64,000 bases of DNA from Edaphochlamys debaryana (Eukaryota; Chlorophyta; Chlorophyceae; Chlamydomonadales): positions 3,472,001 to 3,536,000 of the forward strand of contig JAEHOE010000002.1 in NCBI GenBank assembly GCA_016858145.1, read 5' to 3'. The position numbers and the translations under genes were made by a program. The notes under the pieces are model-generated. The model saw only the letters and a list, made by a program, of their open reading frames with translations, had not been told where the DNA came from and made no database searches. Shown in pieces: positions 24,065 through 35,205 of this stretch (within the stretch, counting starts at the first letter, position 1; every line of letters starts with the position of its first letter).

Positions 24065-26025
24065 CGGCGTCCTATGGCAGCGAGGAGCAGAGCGACCAGC
24101 TCGCGCTCCTGCTGCGGCGCGCGGGCAGCTCCGCAGCTGCATGTCCGGCAGGGGGCGGCGGCGGCAGTGCGGGCGACGGAGCAAACGGAGTCAACGGAGG
24201 CGCCAATGGAGGGCATGCAAGGGATGGAGGAGGAGGGGGCGGTGGCGGCGGCGGGGGCCTGCCGCTGGGGGCGAGGCTGGGCCAGCGCCTGGCGGCGGCG
24301 GCGCACCGCTCGCCCTCGCCGCTGCACTTCCTGGCAGAGGCCGCGGAGCTGGACTCCCGGGCTCAGGCGCTGCTGAGTGCCGAGCAGGAGCACCAACAGC
24401 AGCAGCATCAACAGCAACAACCGCAACAACAGAAACAACAGCAATATGAACAGCAGTATCAACAGCAGTACCAACAGCAGCAGCTGCAGCAGGCGTATGG
24501 GTATGGGTACCCGGAGCCGGCGCAGGCGCTGGCGGCGGAGGCTGAAGACCCCGGGGAGGAGCCGCAGTCGGATCCCCAGCAGCAGCCGTACGAGTCGTAC
24601 GGGGCACAGGCACCGGCGGCGGCGCTGGATCTGGATCTGGGTCTGGATCTGGAGGGGCAGCAGCGGCAGCCGCCGCCGGGGCTAGGGCGGGGCCAGGGCG
24701 ACGGCCTGGCGGCGCCGCTGGGTGCCGTGCAGGTGGGCGGCGCCGCCGCGGACGCTGGGGATGTCTTGGCGGCGCCGCCGCCGGATGGCGGGACGACCGG
24801 CAACGACGCCGTCGCAGCTGCGGCAGCGGCAGATTCACTCCGCTGGGACCAGCTCCTGCCACCGCCGGCGGCGGCGCTGGTGCCACCAGCGGCGGCGGAG
24901 GCCGAGGCAGCGGCGGCGGCGGAGCGGGCAGAGGGCAGGCGGCCACGGCCGCCGTCGCCGCCGCCGCCGCAGACGACGGCGTTCCTGGCGCAGCCCTGGG
25001 TTCCGCCGCCGCCGCCGGTTGCGGCGTACGGCGACGGGCCCCCAGCCCGACGCGCACCAACTTACCAGCACCACGCGCCGTACGACAACCCGTACCAGCT
25101 GCCGTACCCCGCCCAGCTGTACGGCAGCAGCCCCCACGCTGCGCCGCAGCACTCGTACGGCGCCGCCGGCGGCGGCTATTCCTACCAGCAGCAGCCAAGT
25201 CCTCACGACAGCAGTGCGGCCGGCTTCCATGCCTCCTTCCACGCCGCCTCCTCGCCGCCGTCTTCCTCCTCCCTTCAGCACTCTCGGCCGCTCCCGCCAC
25301 AGTACGGCTACTACCCCCACCCGCACCCTTACCAACAACAGCAGCAGTACCCAGAACAGCAGCATCCGTACCAACAGCAGTACTACCAGCAACAACAGCA
25401 GTACCAGCAGTACCATCAGCAGTACGCTGGCGCCGGTTCGTACTACTCACACCAACCGCCATCCGCGGCTGCGGCGCCGCACCACACAGCAGCCAGCCCA
25501 CAGGCTGCCGCCGCCGCCGCCGCCGCCGCCCCTGGTGTCCGCACCCCAGCTCTTCTCCGCCCCCAGCCCCTTCGGCCCCAGGCGTATCCCCACGCCGTCG
25601 CCGCATGGGGCGCTGCAGCCGCTGGCTATGAGCCTTCCGGAAGCGATGGCGGCGGCGGCGGCGTTCGTGGCGGCGGAAGCGGCGGCGGCGCTGGCGGCGG
25701 TGTGTATGGGGCCGCTGACGACGGCGTACCTGGCGGCGCCGCCGGCGGCTGCAACGGGCAGTTTTCTACACCGCTCGTTTTTCAGGGCCTGCAGCAGGGC
25801 GGCGCTGACGCTGGCACGCCTGGCGGCGATGGCGGCGGCGGCGGCGATGGCTACAGCGCTGTCGCCGCCAGCGCTGCTGCCAGCGATGGCTGGGGCAGCG
25901 GCGGCGGAGCGGCACCCGCTGGCGTTGGCGGAGTCGGTTCCGTGGCTGGCGTGCAGGAGGAGTATGAAACCATACGGGGTGCGGCGCCGCTGCCACTGGC
26001 GGCGCCGCCAGCCGGACCTGGGGCG

Positions 26026-26057
<32 letters not shown>

Positions 26058-29000
26058 TAAGCCGGGGTCGTCAGGGCCTGCACTCCGTTGGCCGCCTCCG
26101 GCTCCGGCGGCGGGGGGCTCGGTTTCCCCGCAGCAGTCGGCGGCAGCTGCCGCCGCGGCGGCGGCAGCAGCAGCAGCAGCGGCTGCCGCCGCCGCGGCGG
26201 CGGCCGTGGCAGATGGGTCGGCGCTGCCGGAGGGGTGGTGGTCTGCCGCCATGCAGGCCGGGGCCGCGATGGCGGCAGCACAACCACCAACCGCCGCCGC
26301 CGCCCCCTCCGCCGCTGGCGTTACCGCCGCCGATGACGTAACGGCGGCGGCGGCTTCAGCGTCTGATGGCGGTGCTGACGTGGCGGACCTGGCCGAGCCG
26401 GGCGCCCCCGTCGCCGTCAGCGGCGCCGCCGGGGATGCAGGAAACGAGCAGCCGCCAGCCGCCAACGCCGCCCAGCCGCTGCCGTACGCCGCTGAGCCGT
26501 ACGAACAGCAGCAGTACGACACCCAGTACACGGCGGACGACTCCGGGAGCATCGGTACGGCATACGACAACGGCAGCGTCAGCGACGGCAGCACTGGTAA
26601 CGGCGGCGGTGGCGGTGGCAGTACGGCGGCGGTGCAGGGTCAGTCTGGCGGCGGCGGCGGGGGCAGCTACTACCGCGATGTCAGCGATGCCGAGGCTAGG
26701 TTCGCCTCGTACGGCACGTACGGCATGTACGGCAACCCAGCTGAAGCTCCGGGCCTGCGGCCGCTCCCGCCGTCCGTGCCGTCACTGCCGCCAGCCCTGG
26801 CCCCGCTGCCAGCACCGCCCTCACGAACGGCGGCGGCGGCGGCAGCTTCTCACGCTGTCGGGGCTCCGTCGCCGCCGCCGCCAGCCGCGCTAGCTCCGCC
26901 GCCACCACCTCTGCTGCCGCCGCCGCTGCCGCCGCCACGGCGGTCCCAGCGGTCGCGGAAGGGGGCCCTGTTTGCCGCCGCGCTCGAAGCCGAGGCGGCG
27001 CCGTCGGAAGACGAGGAGTCGGAGGATGAGGAGCCGGAAGTCAAACCGACGGGCCTCGCTGCCGCACCCCGTGACCCGCATCGGGCCGTACAGCCGAATC
27101 TGGTCCTCGGGGCTGACCAGAAGGCAGAGCTGGACAAGCTGGTGGACGAGGCGCAGCGGGCCCAGAATCTCAGCCTTGCCTTTGGCTTCGATCTGTACCT
27201 CGGATCCGGGTACGGCAGCCGCATGGGCGAGACCTCCGACATGCGGCTGGCGGCGGAGGCAGGGGAGCTCTCAGCGGCGGCGGCGGCGGGCGGGCGGCCG
27301 CGGCCAGCAGCGTGGGTCGTGACGGGCAATGAGCCGCCCGCCAGGCGGGCACGCGTGGATCGAGATCCACGCCCTCAGGCTCGGATACAGAGCGCTGACT
27401 TGGACGCCGCCATGGAGAACCGTCGGTCTCCGGCTGGAAAGGCCAGTGGCGGCGGCAGTGCCGGCGGCGGCGGCGGCACTGCCGGGGGTGGCGGAGGCGG
27501 ACCTCGGGCACGCGGCAAGCCGGCGGCGGCCTCTCCTCGGGGCGGCGGCGGCACTGGTGGCGGCGGCGGCAAAGCACGGGGCCGGGCGGACCGGCCGTCG
27601 GCGGAGGGGGTCGGCAGGCGCCTGGCGGCAGGAGCGGCCGCGGCGGCGGCGACGCCAGTCCCGCCGCCGCCGCTGTCCAGCCCCCGCACCGCTGCCGCCG
27701 CCGAGGCCGTGGCGGCGGCGGCCGCCGCCGCCGTCGGCCTGTCGTACGGCACCCCCGCCGAGCCCTTCACCCCCCGCACCCCCGCTGCCCCTGCCGCCGG
27801 CGGCGGCGCCGCCACCGCCGGCGGCGGCGGCGGACGCCGCAGCGCCAGCGGCGTCATCGCCGCTGGCGGCGGCGCCATCATCCCCGCCGGCGCGCCCGCC
27901 GCCGTCACGGCCGCCGCCGCCGCCGCCGCCGGCGACGGCTCCGGCCGGTCGTGCTATGAGTGCGGCGCCACCACCACCAAGTGCTGGATGACTCATAAGC
28001 AGTTCCCGTCGCAGCGCACCTGCAAGGCTTGCTACAAGCGGTGAGTGGATGGGCGCCTGGGCATGCGCTGCCGGGCATCGTCATGGGATGGGGGCATTGG
28101 ACATCGACCGTACTATGCCGTACAATGCCGTGGCATGCAGGGGCCTCTCACGCGTCCCCCAGCGGCCCCGGCGCCTTGCCCCATGAACCACCACCCGTGC
28201 CCAAACTTCCCACCCCCACCTACCTTCCCCCAGCTTCCTCCGCCACGGCCACTACGGCCGTGTCGCACCCCTGCCCCTCTGCGTGGGCGAGGACGAGGAC
28301 GAGGGAGCGGCCGCGGCGGCGGCGGCGGACGCGGGGCAGCCTCCGCTGCCGGCGGCGGGGCCCGGCGGCCCTGCCGCGGGCGGCGGCGCTAGCGCCAGCG
28401 GCGGCAACGGCGGCGGCAGCGGTGGCGACGGAGGGCGATCTGGCAGGCGGTGCTACGAGTGTGGGACGAGCCGGACCGGGGTGAGTGGGTGGTGGCGCGT
28501 CAGGGTTGGTGGCGGGTTTGGAAGCGTGGTAGGGGTGGTGGTCACATGCGTCGGGGCGGCCGTGTGAGTGCGGGCTTTGCGATGTGAGGAAGGGCGGCGG
28601 CCATGTGCTCAAGGGCACACCATACAATCGACCGCCTTGACATCATCTGTACAGGGAGACCCGCCCCTATGGTGACAGCGGAATGTACCGGCCTCAACAC
28701 GTACTCCACTCCCCTTGTGACTCGCTGGCCCCCGCCCTCCATCCCTCTCCCTCTGCCCCCTGTCAGGGCAACTCCTGGAAGAGGCACAAGCTGGTGGCGG
28801 GGGAGGTCACGTGCAGGTGGGTGTGTGGTAGTGGTAAGTATGCGTGTACGGAGCGTACCGTTGGATACCGTTGGACCCCGTTGTGCGTGCGCAAGCTTGC
28901 TACGGGAGGTCAGGGGAGGTCACGTGCAGGTGGGGGTGGGGGGATCGGGAGGGGCGTGGGTGAGCGTTGAGAGACAGAGGGGAATGGAGACAAGGCAGCA

Positions 29001-29383
29001 CCTAGCGCTTCACCTGCCTCTGATGCATGCCCCTCCCCCCCCATCCCCGACCCCCACTGCGCAGCGCCTGCTACAAGCGATTCATGTACAAGGTACGTAC
29101 GGGCAGTACGGCACTATTGTACCTCGCACACGGGATGTACGGAATTGGCCGGGCGTTTAGCGGTCTAGCGAGGTGGACCGCGGTAGGGGTGGGAGCCAAG
29201 CATTTTGCGGGGGAGACGGGGGCCACGGGGAGAGAGATGGGGGATTCGTGCAGGGGCAGAGCAGGGGCAATGCGCTGTCCTGCTCAGGGTAGTGGGGGGC
29301 CGTACACATATGCGTGTGTGGAGAAACATGTCCAAGCTCAGGACCTGGCGGCCATATTGGGAAAATTTGATGGAGGACAGTGA
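23737..29383 (+). CDS. Large low-complexity protein with two C-terminal GATA-like zinc fingers
   Basis: Probable nuclear DNA-binding regulator of about 1574 aa. Exons 23737-28040, 28234-28480, 28767-28816, 29065-29092 and 29288-29383 join in phase; the last is the least certain. Exon 1 alone encodes 1434 residues with polyQ, polyA and polyG tracts and Gln/Tyr-rich segments, an activation-domain-like composition. Finger 1 (residues about 1406-1433) reads CYEC, 19 residues with W and H, CKAC, then YKR. Finger 2 repeats CYEC, 21 residues, CSAC, then YKRF, split by two introns. The C-x2-C...W...C-x2-C layout fits the GATA class, but spacing and the YKR tail differ from canonical GATA factors. An acidic patch (EEEPE-like, SEDEESEDEE) lies near residue 1100. 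The first in-frame ATG was used. The terminal exon gives KHVQAQDLAAILGKFDGG before the stop. Confidence 0.75.
24024..24063 (+). repeat. CAG trinucleotide run encoding polyglutamine
   Basis: An almost pure CAG array in exon 1 of the zinc-finger gene, encoding about 13 glutamines. Further mixed CAA/CAG tracts lie at 24390-24490 and 25325-25430. Confidence 0.95.
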
Positions 29384-29495
29384 GTGGGATACGGGATGCA
29401 CGCCTTGATCTGCCGTAGAGGGGGCGCACGGCAGTCCGCGCGGACAGGGCGTTCCTAACCCCCTCCCCCCGAGCCGCTCTTACTTCGCGCTCGCT

Positions 29496-29944
29496 CAGTG
29501 TTGCTATCTTAGCTAAGTTTACGATTTTTAGCCAAGTGAACTTGGCTAATTCGTGGAACCTGAGACCTTTGTCCCTGAGGAACTTGGCTAATTTTCCTGC
29601 CAAGGCACCTCTTTTCCTTACCAGTACTTCGCTAATCTTTGGGGTGTGAGCAAGGCGTGGACCCGATAGGTAGGGCTGGCAACCCGCAGAGCCGCGCGGC
29701 AGGGTGTGTGCATGGATGAAGCGCCTTCCTGTGGACGTAGGGCGTGTGTCGCAACCTGCGCAGACCTGTTGGCACCCTACCTGAGAGAAAGGACTCATTG
29801 TGCCTGCGCCGCCCCCTGTCCGTCACTTGGCTAATTAGGCCGGCTGCAGCGCCTCAGTCCTTACATGCACTAAGCTAATCCGGCCCATCCAGGGGGGTTT
29901 GTCCCTGGAAGACTTAGCTACGCCAAAGTAAGATAGCAACGCTG
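29496..29944. mobile_element. Non-autonomous hAT-type DNA transposon (MITE), 449 bp
   Basis: The terminal inverted repeats are 16 bp: CAGTGTTGCTATCTTA at 29496-29511 and the reverse complement of CAGCGTTGCTATCTTA at 29929-29944, with one mismatch. An exact 8-bp target-site duplication CGCTCGCT flanks it at 29488-29495 and 29945-29952. CA(G)-starting TIRs plus 8-bp duplications are the hAT hallmark. Inside are at least five subterminal copies of a CTTGGCTAAT/ACTTAGCTA-like word and no transposase frame, so it depends on a transposase elsewhere. It lies about 110 bp after the stop of the zinc-finger gene, probably in its 3'UTR. The single TIR mismatch suggests modest age. Confidence 0.88.
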
Positions 29945-32585
29945 CGCTCGCTACCTGGCGCATATAGCCCCTTCCACGGTCGAGGCTAGCGGTGACCTGT
30001 TGTTGCGGGGTGAGCGAGGCGGGGCCGATCGACCGGGTCTCACAGGCAAGCTCGGCTGGGTTCAGTTCGGCTGACGTGGCCTCTCCGGGTTCTCGCGCAT
30101 GCCGATTGAAGTGGGCAGAGCCGGGCCGAGTTGAAGTGGGCAGAGCTTGCCGGCGAGACCTCTGCTGCGACCCCAAGAGGTCCCCGCACAGCTTGGCCCG
30201 AGCTCTCGGCTACAAACTGCGCGGCGAACCAACCCTTTGGCGGCCCCCTTGACGACAAACCCTGGCAAACCCATTGTTGCCCCCCCCTCTGGTCGGTCTG
30301 GCTGGGTGCCGCTGTGGCACTAGATGCCCTCCGGAATGACCTCACAACTCGTATCCTACATACGTCCGCTCCTGCCCGACCCGACCCTTCAGGGCCACGG
30401 AAGCTACGAGCGACAAACGCCCCAAGTCATGTACCGCCGATGAGTACGGATGTACGAGCGCGGGCTTACGTGGATTTCGCACGGGCGTACGACACGCGAG
30501 GGCGTGAGAGGAGAAGGCGGGGCATGCAGTCGGAGGGCGGGGTCGGGTAGCCAGGGGCAGCAGGGGCGGCGGCGATGGGAGAGCGACCGCAGTGGGCGTG
30601 GGGGCGCTGCAGCAATGCCACCGCGCAATCCGGCTGGGTGGGGAGGGAGGGCCGGTTGCGCGCTCGTGTGCTGCACTGAGCGGACGAATGAAGGTGGGGC
30701 TGGAGGCGGAATTATTGATGTGGAGGTACGATAGATGTGGCGGCGGAAACAAGGGGCTCACGAGGAGAGTGTTGAGCTGGCATGGGTTCCCTGGATGGGT
30801 CTGGAGGCACGACGAAGGGACCAAGCAAGGCGGTCCCAGGGGTGGGGTCAGGGACTGACATGCATCGGACGGACAGCAATTGATGTTGGGTTGGTGGATG
30901 GCCGGTTGAAGACGAAAGGACCAAGGCGGGGCCTGAGCGGTGCCTGAGGCAGGTTTGCCAGCGGAAGTGATGTTGGAATGGGTGGTTGTATGGATGGGTG
31001 CATAGAGGGAAGGTGTGGGAGGCTTTGTTGGGGGTGACGTCCAGAGCGGCGGGGCAGGGCGCCAAACTTTCGGGCTGAGCCGCCGCCGTCAGGCTCTTCG
31101 GGCGGCGAAGCCCCCCGGGATTACCCCGTGTCGGCGTGCGTGCGTGCGTGCGTGTGTGCCTGCGTCACGCAAGAACCTGCGATTTACGCCTAGCCCTCGA
31201 TGCCATAAGCTTCAGTTCCCTTATCCCTATCGCTTGCAACTGAGAACAGGGAAACTTATCGACCACGCTCCAACATGCCGGCGACATGTCTGGGAGCTCA
31301 ATCAACCTCCACGCGCGTACTCAGTCAGAGACAACCTGCTAATTACGCGTTAAAGCTCGGTTGGAGTATAGTGCGCCCACGGTTGCCGCGGGGAATGGGT
31401 CGCGTAGCAGATGGGTGAGGGGCTCAGCCCTTTTCCGCCCCCATGGGCCCGCCCCGCTTGTCGGGTGACGTCGTGGGTCCAGAGCGGCGTGGATGGCGCG
31501 CTTACGGTTACGGTTTAGGATGAAGGGCATCCCTGACGGGCGCCAATTCCGCCAAACCTTCTGCCTTCTTGTTATGTAGGCAGAGCCCTGCTGGCTGCCT
31601 GTGACTAGTCTTGACCTTTGTGGCCAGGGGTCCCCACATTGACCGGCCCCGCCGTCCAGCGTCCACGCACCGACAGCCCGCCCTCGCGCGCGCCACAGAT
31701 GTGCGCGTTCGATAGCGTCAAGATAGTTAGTCATAGCAATCAGTCCAAGAATGAAGTCCCCTGGGAGTCGGTGGCAGCGCAGAGGGAGCTGACATATAGA
31801 GGTAGCTGCTGACCCCCCGCAACCCCCACAGCCTTCCCCGCTCCCCGCGCTACTTGCCTTGCTCCTCCTCGAACGTGCGTGGCCCTCCACAGCCCGTGGC
31901 AAGCGGCCGTCGAATACACCACGTGTGCCCTCATGACGCGCATCCGCCGTGCCCCGCGCCTCCGCAACAGGTCGGAGGCCGACAGTCGAAGCGAGTCGAA
32001 GGTGGGAGGTTGGAAGGCGAAACTTCGGAACCTATTCCTTTCTCGCGTACATAAGCTGGGTGCCCATTTACTGTTATCGATATCCAGCGGTCATTTTCTT
32101 GCTTTGGACTTCCAGGTCCGAGCTGTTGAGTGTCACAGGTTGGCAGGGCGGGGCTTTCGTTGGCACGCCCCGCTCCCGCTCGTAGCCGATGATTTCTGTG
32201 TTGTCGAGTGTAGCTACAAGTTGCAACCATCGCAACGCGCAGGGCTTGGGCTCAGCCGAGGTCGCGAGCCATCGCGGAGAGCTTGCGCGCGCCGAGGCCC
32301 TGCAACCAATTACAGTTACCTCACGTGTTATTCTGAATGACAGCAGTATGTGTGTGGGAGTTTGGCGTCCGGTGGTCGCTGTTGCGCCCGGCGCATCGCT
32401 CGTCGCCCGGCGCCTGGACCCGGCCAGCTCCCACGGCCAGACGCGGCCAGCTCCGGGCCCCAGTGGCCACAGGTTCCTGGTATATGCACACGAGTCAGTT
32501 CAGTTGCGTCTCCTAAGCACCAAGTTTTGGTCCCGAGCACTAATCAAACATGCATGTCGACGGTCCACTGCTGATAGAGGGTTGT
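29945..32585. other. Intergenic region upstream of glycoprotein gene A
   Basis: No gene supported. It contains GTGC-type simple repeat near 31134-31165 and several stretches with G+C lower than coding DNA. Open frames present have no recognisable domains. Confidence 0.5.
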
Positions 32586-32690
32586 GTCGAGAAGCCGGCA
32601 CTGGACGGACAGGCAGTTGGCTCAATCGATTAGCTCCGGAAAGTGAAACCGTCTGCGTCTGCCCCTGATAAGGGAGTACTGAAAGTCGCA
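32586..32690 (+). promoter_or_regulatory. Promoter-proximal block shared with glycoprotein paralogue C
   Basis: This block, beginning TGTCGAGAAGCCGGCACTGG, is closely matched by 62933-63030 upstream of the paralogue at 63098. The distance to the start codon is similar (about 75-180 bp). Conservation of the 5' flank shows that the duplication included promoter sequence. Confidence 0.6.
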
Positions 32691-32765
32691 TACGCGTGTA
32701 GTTGAGTCTTTAAATGGGACAGCCAAGTAGTGCAGCGACTGCAGCGCTCGATCGGCTGTGACAAT

Positions 32766-35205
32766 ATGACTACTTCGCCTGCGCTTTGGCTACTGGCGAC
32801 ATGCTTCCTCCTCGCAGCAACTTGCACTTCGGCAACGCCACGCCGACTCGCGGGCATGGGTAAGCGGGTCAAGCAAGTGGGGCGGGCCGGGTTGGGTCGA
32901 TGTGGATGTATGGCGCCACGTTGCGGAAGCCCGGGACGTGCGTAACGCAACATTCCCTGATATAAGACTAAGTCTATGGTACATTGGCTCTGCATTGGCA
33001 TCTGAGCGAGTGGTTTCGGGCTCAACCCATACTAGTATTTGTTTGCTCGCCACGTGTTGCTTGCGTTGGTAGATTCCTGCCGTAAATGGACCCCCTGCGG
33101 CCCCACCCCCACGCACATACCGGGGGTACCGGGAGTACCGGCGGCGCTTTGGTGATGCTTGCGGTGCGTTGCAACTCTCCACGTTAACCGCAACCCTTTT
33201 CCAGCCCCTCCTCCCCACGCCCCACCCACCCCCCGCCCTCGCAGGACCAAACCCGTGCAGCAGCGTCAGGTGCTGGCCCGGAGCGAGCTGCAAGCTCATC
33301 GAGGGCCGAGGCCCGACCTGCGTGTGCGCCCCATGAACGCAATCAGTGGGGTGTGCAACTACCCGCCTCCGCCTCCCAGCCCTTCTCCGCCCAGCCCGCC
33401 TCCTCCCAGCCCCCCTCCGCCTAGCCCCCCTCCGCCAAACCTCCCTCCGCCCAGCCCACCTCCGCCCAGCCCGCCTCCGCCCAGCCCCCCTCCGCCCAGC
33501 CCGGAGCCACCAAGCCCCATTCCACCCAGCCCAGAGCCCCCAAAACCCCCTCCGCCCAGCCCCCCTCCACCAAGCCCCCCTCCGCCCAGCCCCCCTCCAC
33601 CAAGCCCCCCTCCGCCCAGCCCTCCTCCGCCCAGCCCTCCTCCGCCCAGCCCCCCTCCGCCCAGCCCCCCTCCGCCCAGCCCCCCTCCGCCAAGCCCCCC
33701 TTTGCCCAGCCCCCCTCCGCCCAGCCCCCCTTCGCCCAGCCCTCCTCCGCCCAGCCCTCCTCCGCCCAGCCCCCCTCCGCCCAGCCCCAAGCCGCCCTCC
33801 CCACCTCCCCCGAGCCCCCCTCCGCCCAGCCCCCCACCAAGACCTCCACCACCCCCGCCGCCGCTATGCACCGTGACCTCTCAAACATGGGGCACAAACT
33901 ACGGTTTGATATTTGCAACTGCTTACTCGGACCTTGGCTTGATCACAGACTACACCCTGTCCACGGGCGCTAGTGAGTACTGTCTGAGGCAGGCCTTTCT
34001 TGCCGAACCAAAATGCAGTCCAGAGTGAAAGTGCACACGTACCCATCCACTACTGCTGCCGATGCACGGTAGCCACCTAGATATAGAGAGGGCGGGAGGG
34101 TGCGTGGGTTTGTGGGACCTGTATATGTACTGCTTAAGCAATCCCTCGTCTGCAACGACGGAACCACTGCATGCGCCACGCGCCACAGTAACCCGTGTCG
34201 CCTGGAGTTCAGCCGCTGCAAACCCCGGGTACGCGGCTCCTCTTGACTCGGTCCAGGTAGGTCCGTGTTGCATGCGGAGAAATCCCGCGCGGAAAGGTAT
34301 AAATATGGGATTCAGTCGCATGCACTGAGCCAAGTGGAACCGACGAAAGGCCACCAGTTCCGTTCGTCCTAGGCTTGACTCGGTCCATGTACTACATGTA
34401 CGTGCTGCATGCGTGCTTGGGTGCCGGTGCTTTACAATGGAGGCAGCTGCTGTTAGGGTGCTATTGGTGCTATGCAATTGCAAGGATGGCTGAAGTGCGT
34501 GGCTCGCTCGAGTGGCCTTGCTTCGGGCACTTCTCTGAGGCGGCCGAGCTTCTTGGCGTGATCATTGCGGGCTACCCACGCTGCCAAGCCCTTGTGCGTG
34601 GCTCGCCCTGCTGCCGCAGTTCACCTACGGAACCAGTCCAGGCGTCGTAGGCCCCTTTCACGGTGCGTGATACAATCTTTCTTGCGCACGCGCGCGCACA
34701 CGCACGTACGGTAACGGTGTCTACCTATCTACTACCCACCTAATCCACCCCTGGATGGGATGCCGTATGTCCGTCATGCATTCGGTGCATGCATGAGTGG
34801 GCGGGTGAGATGCACCCTGCTGCTGTGGCCGTGACGTACGACGGACCTCCCTACATGTATGCCTACCTGACCTTGGCAGGAGCTACAAGCCCTACGGCTA
34901 GCGTCGACATCCCCGCCGGCACCCTCATCACGTCCATGAGGATGCAGTTCTGTGCCTGCAGCTCAGCGTCTCCGTGTATGACGGAATTGCACCTCATCAC
35001 TTCGTCGGGTACGCGCTACAGTGCCGGAACCAACACGAACGGTTGCACCTCACCTATAGCCATCACTGCCACGCTGCCGGCACGCCCCTCCTGTGCCCGG
35101 GCTGGCTCGGATGGCCGCCTGATTGCCATCTCGGGCATGCTTGGTCTCAATAACTGGTTTGGCTATGGCTTTGTGCAATTCATTTGGGGCTGGCCCGTTG
35201 CATAG
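32766..35205 (+). CDS. Hydroxyproline-rich glycoprotein A with EGF-like module (frameshifted) and C-terminal beta-type domain
   Basis: Extracellular-matrix glycoprotein family. Exon 1 (32766-32859) encodes a signal peptide (ALWLLATCFLLAATC). Exon 2 starts at 33245 and encodes NPCSSVRCWPGASC then PTCVCAP, six-cysteine EGF-like spacing. It then meets TGA at 33334, because about 10 nt present in paralogue C (coding GLTF) are missing. After the lesion the frame resumes as SGVCNYPPPPPSP, a (PPSPP)n stalk to about 33860, and a domain start CTVTSQTWGTNYG. A strong donor follows at 33973. The C-terminal exon 34880-35205 encodes DIPAGTLITSM, then GRLIAISG, then FVQFIWGW and a stop. Middle exons between 33973 and 34879 are unresolved. 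The copy is either a pseudogene, rescued by unusual splicing, or carries a sequence error. Confidence 0.6.
33355..33860 (+). repeat. 15-bp coding minisatellite (PPSPP)n in glycoprotein A
   Basis: More than thirty copies of CCCAGCCCCCCTCCG and variants, encoding an extensin-type polyproline-II stalk expected to be hydroxylated and arabinosylated. Confidence 0.95.

Noticed and set aside
29093..29383. Read-through of the zinc-finger gene past 29092 without splicing
   Set aside because: It is open in frame, but a perfect GTACGT donor at 29093 and a CTGCTCAG acceptor at 29287 in the same phase favour a short terminal exon; I kept the spliced model.
33359..33918. Antisense Gly-rich open frames opposite the PPSPP stalk
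   Set aside because: Mirror images of the 15-bp minisatellite; the sense strand matches an intact paralogue.
32766..35205. Pherophorin identity for the glycoproteins
   Set aside because: They have a proline stalk, but the flanking modules are EGF-like and an IWGW-ending domain, without the paired cysteine pattern I associate with pherophorin domains.
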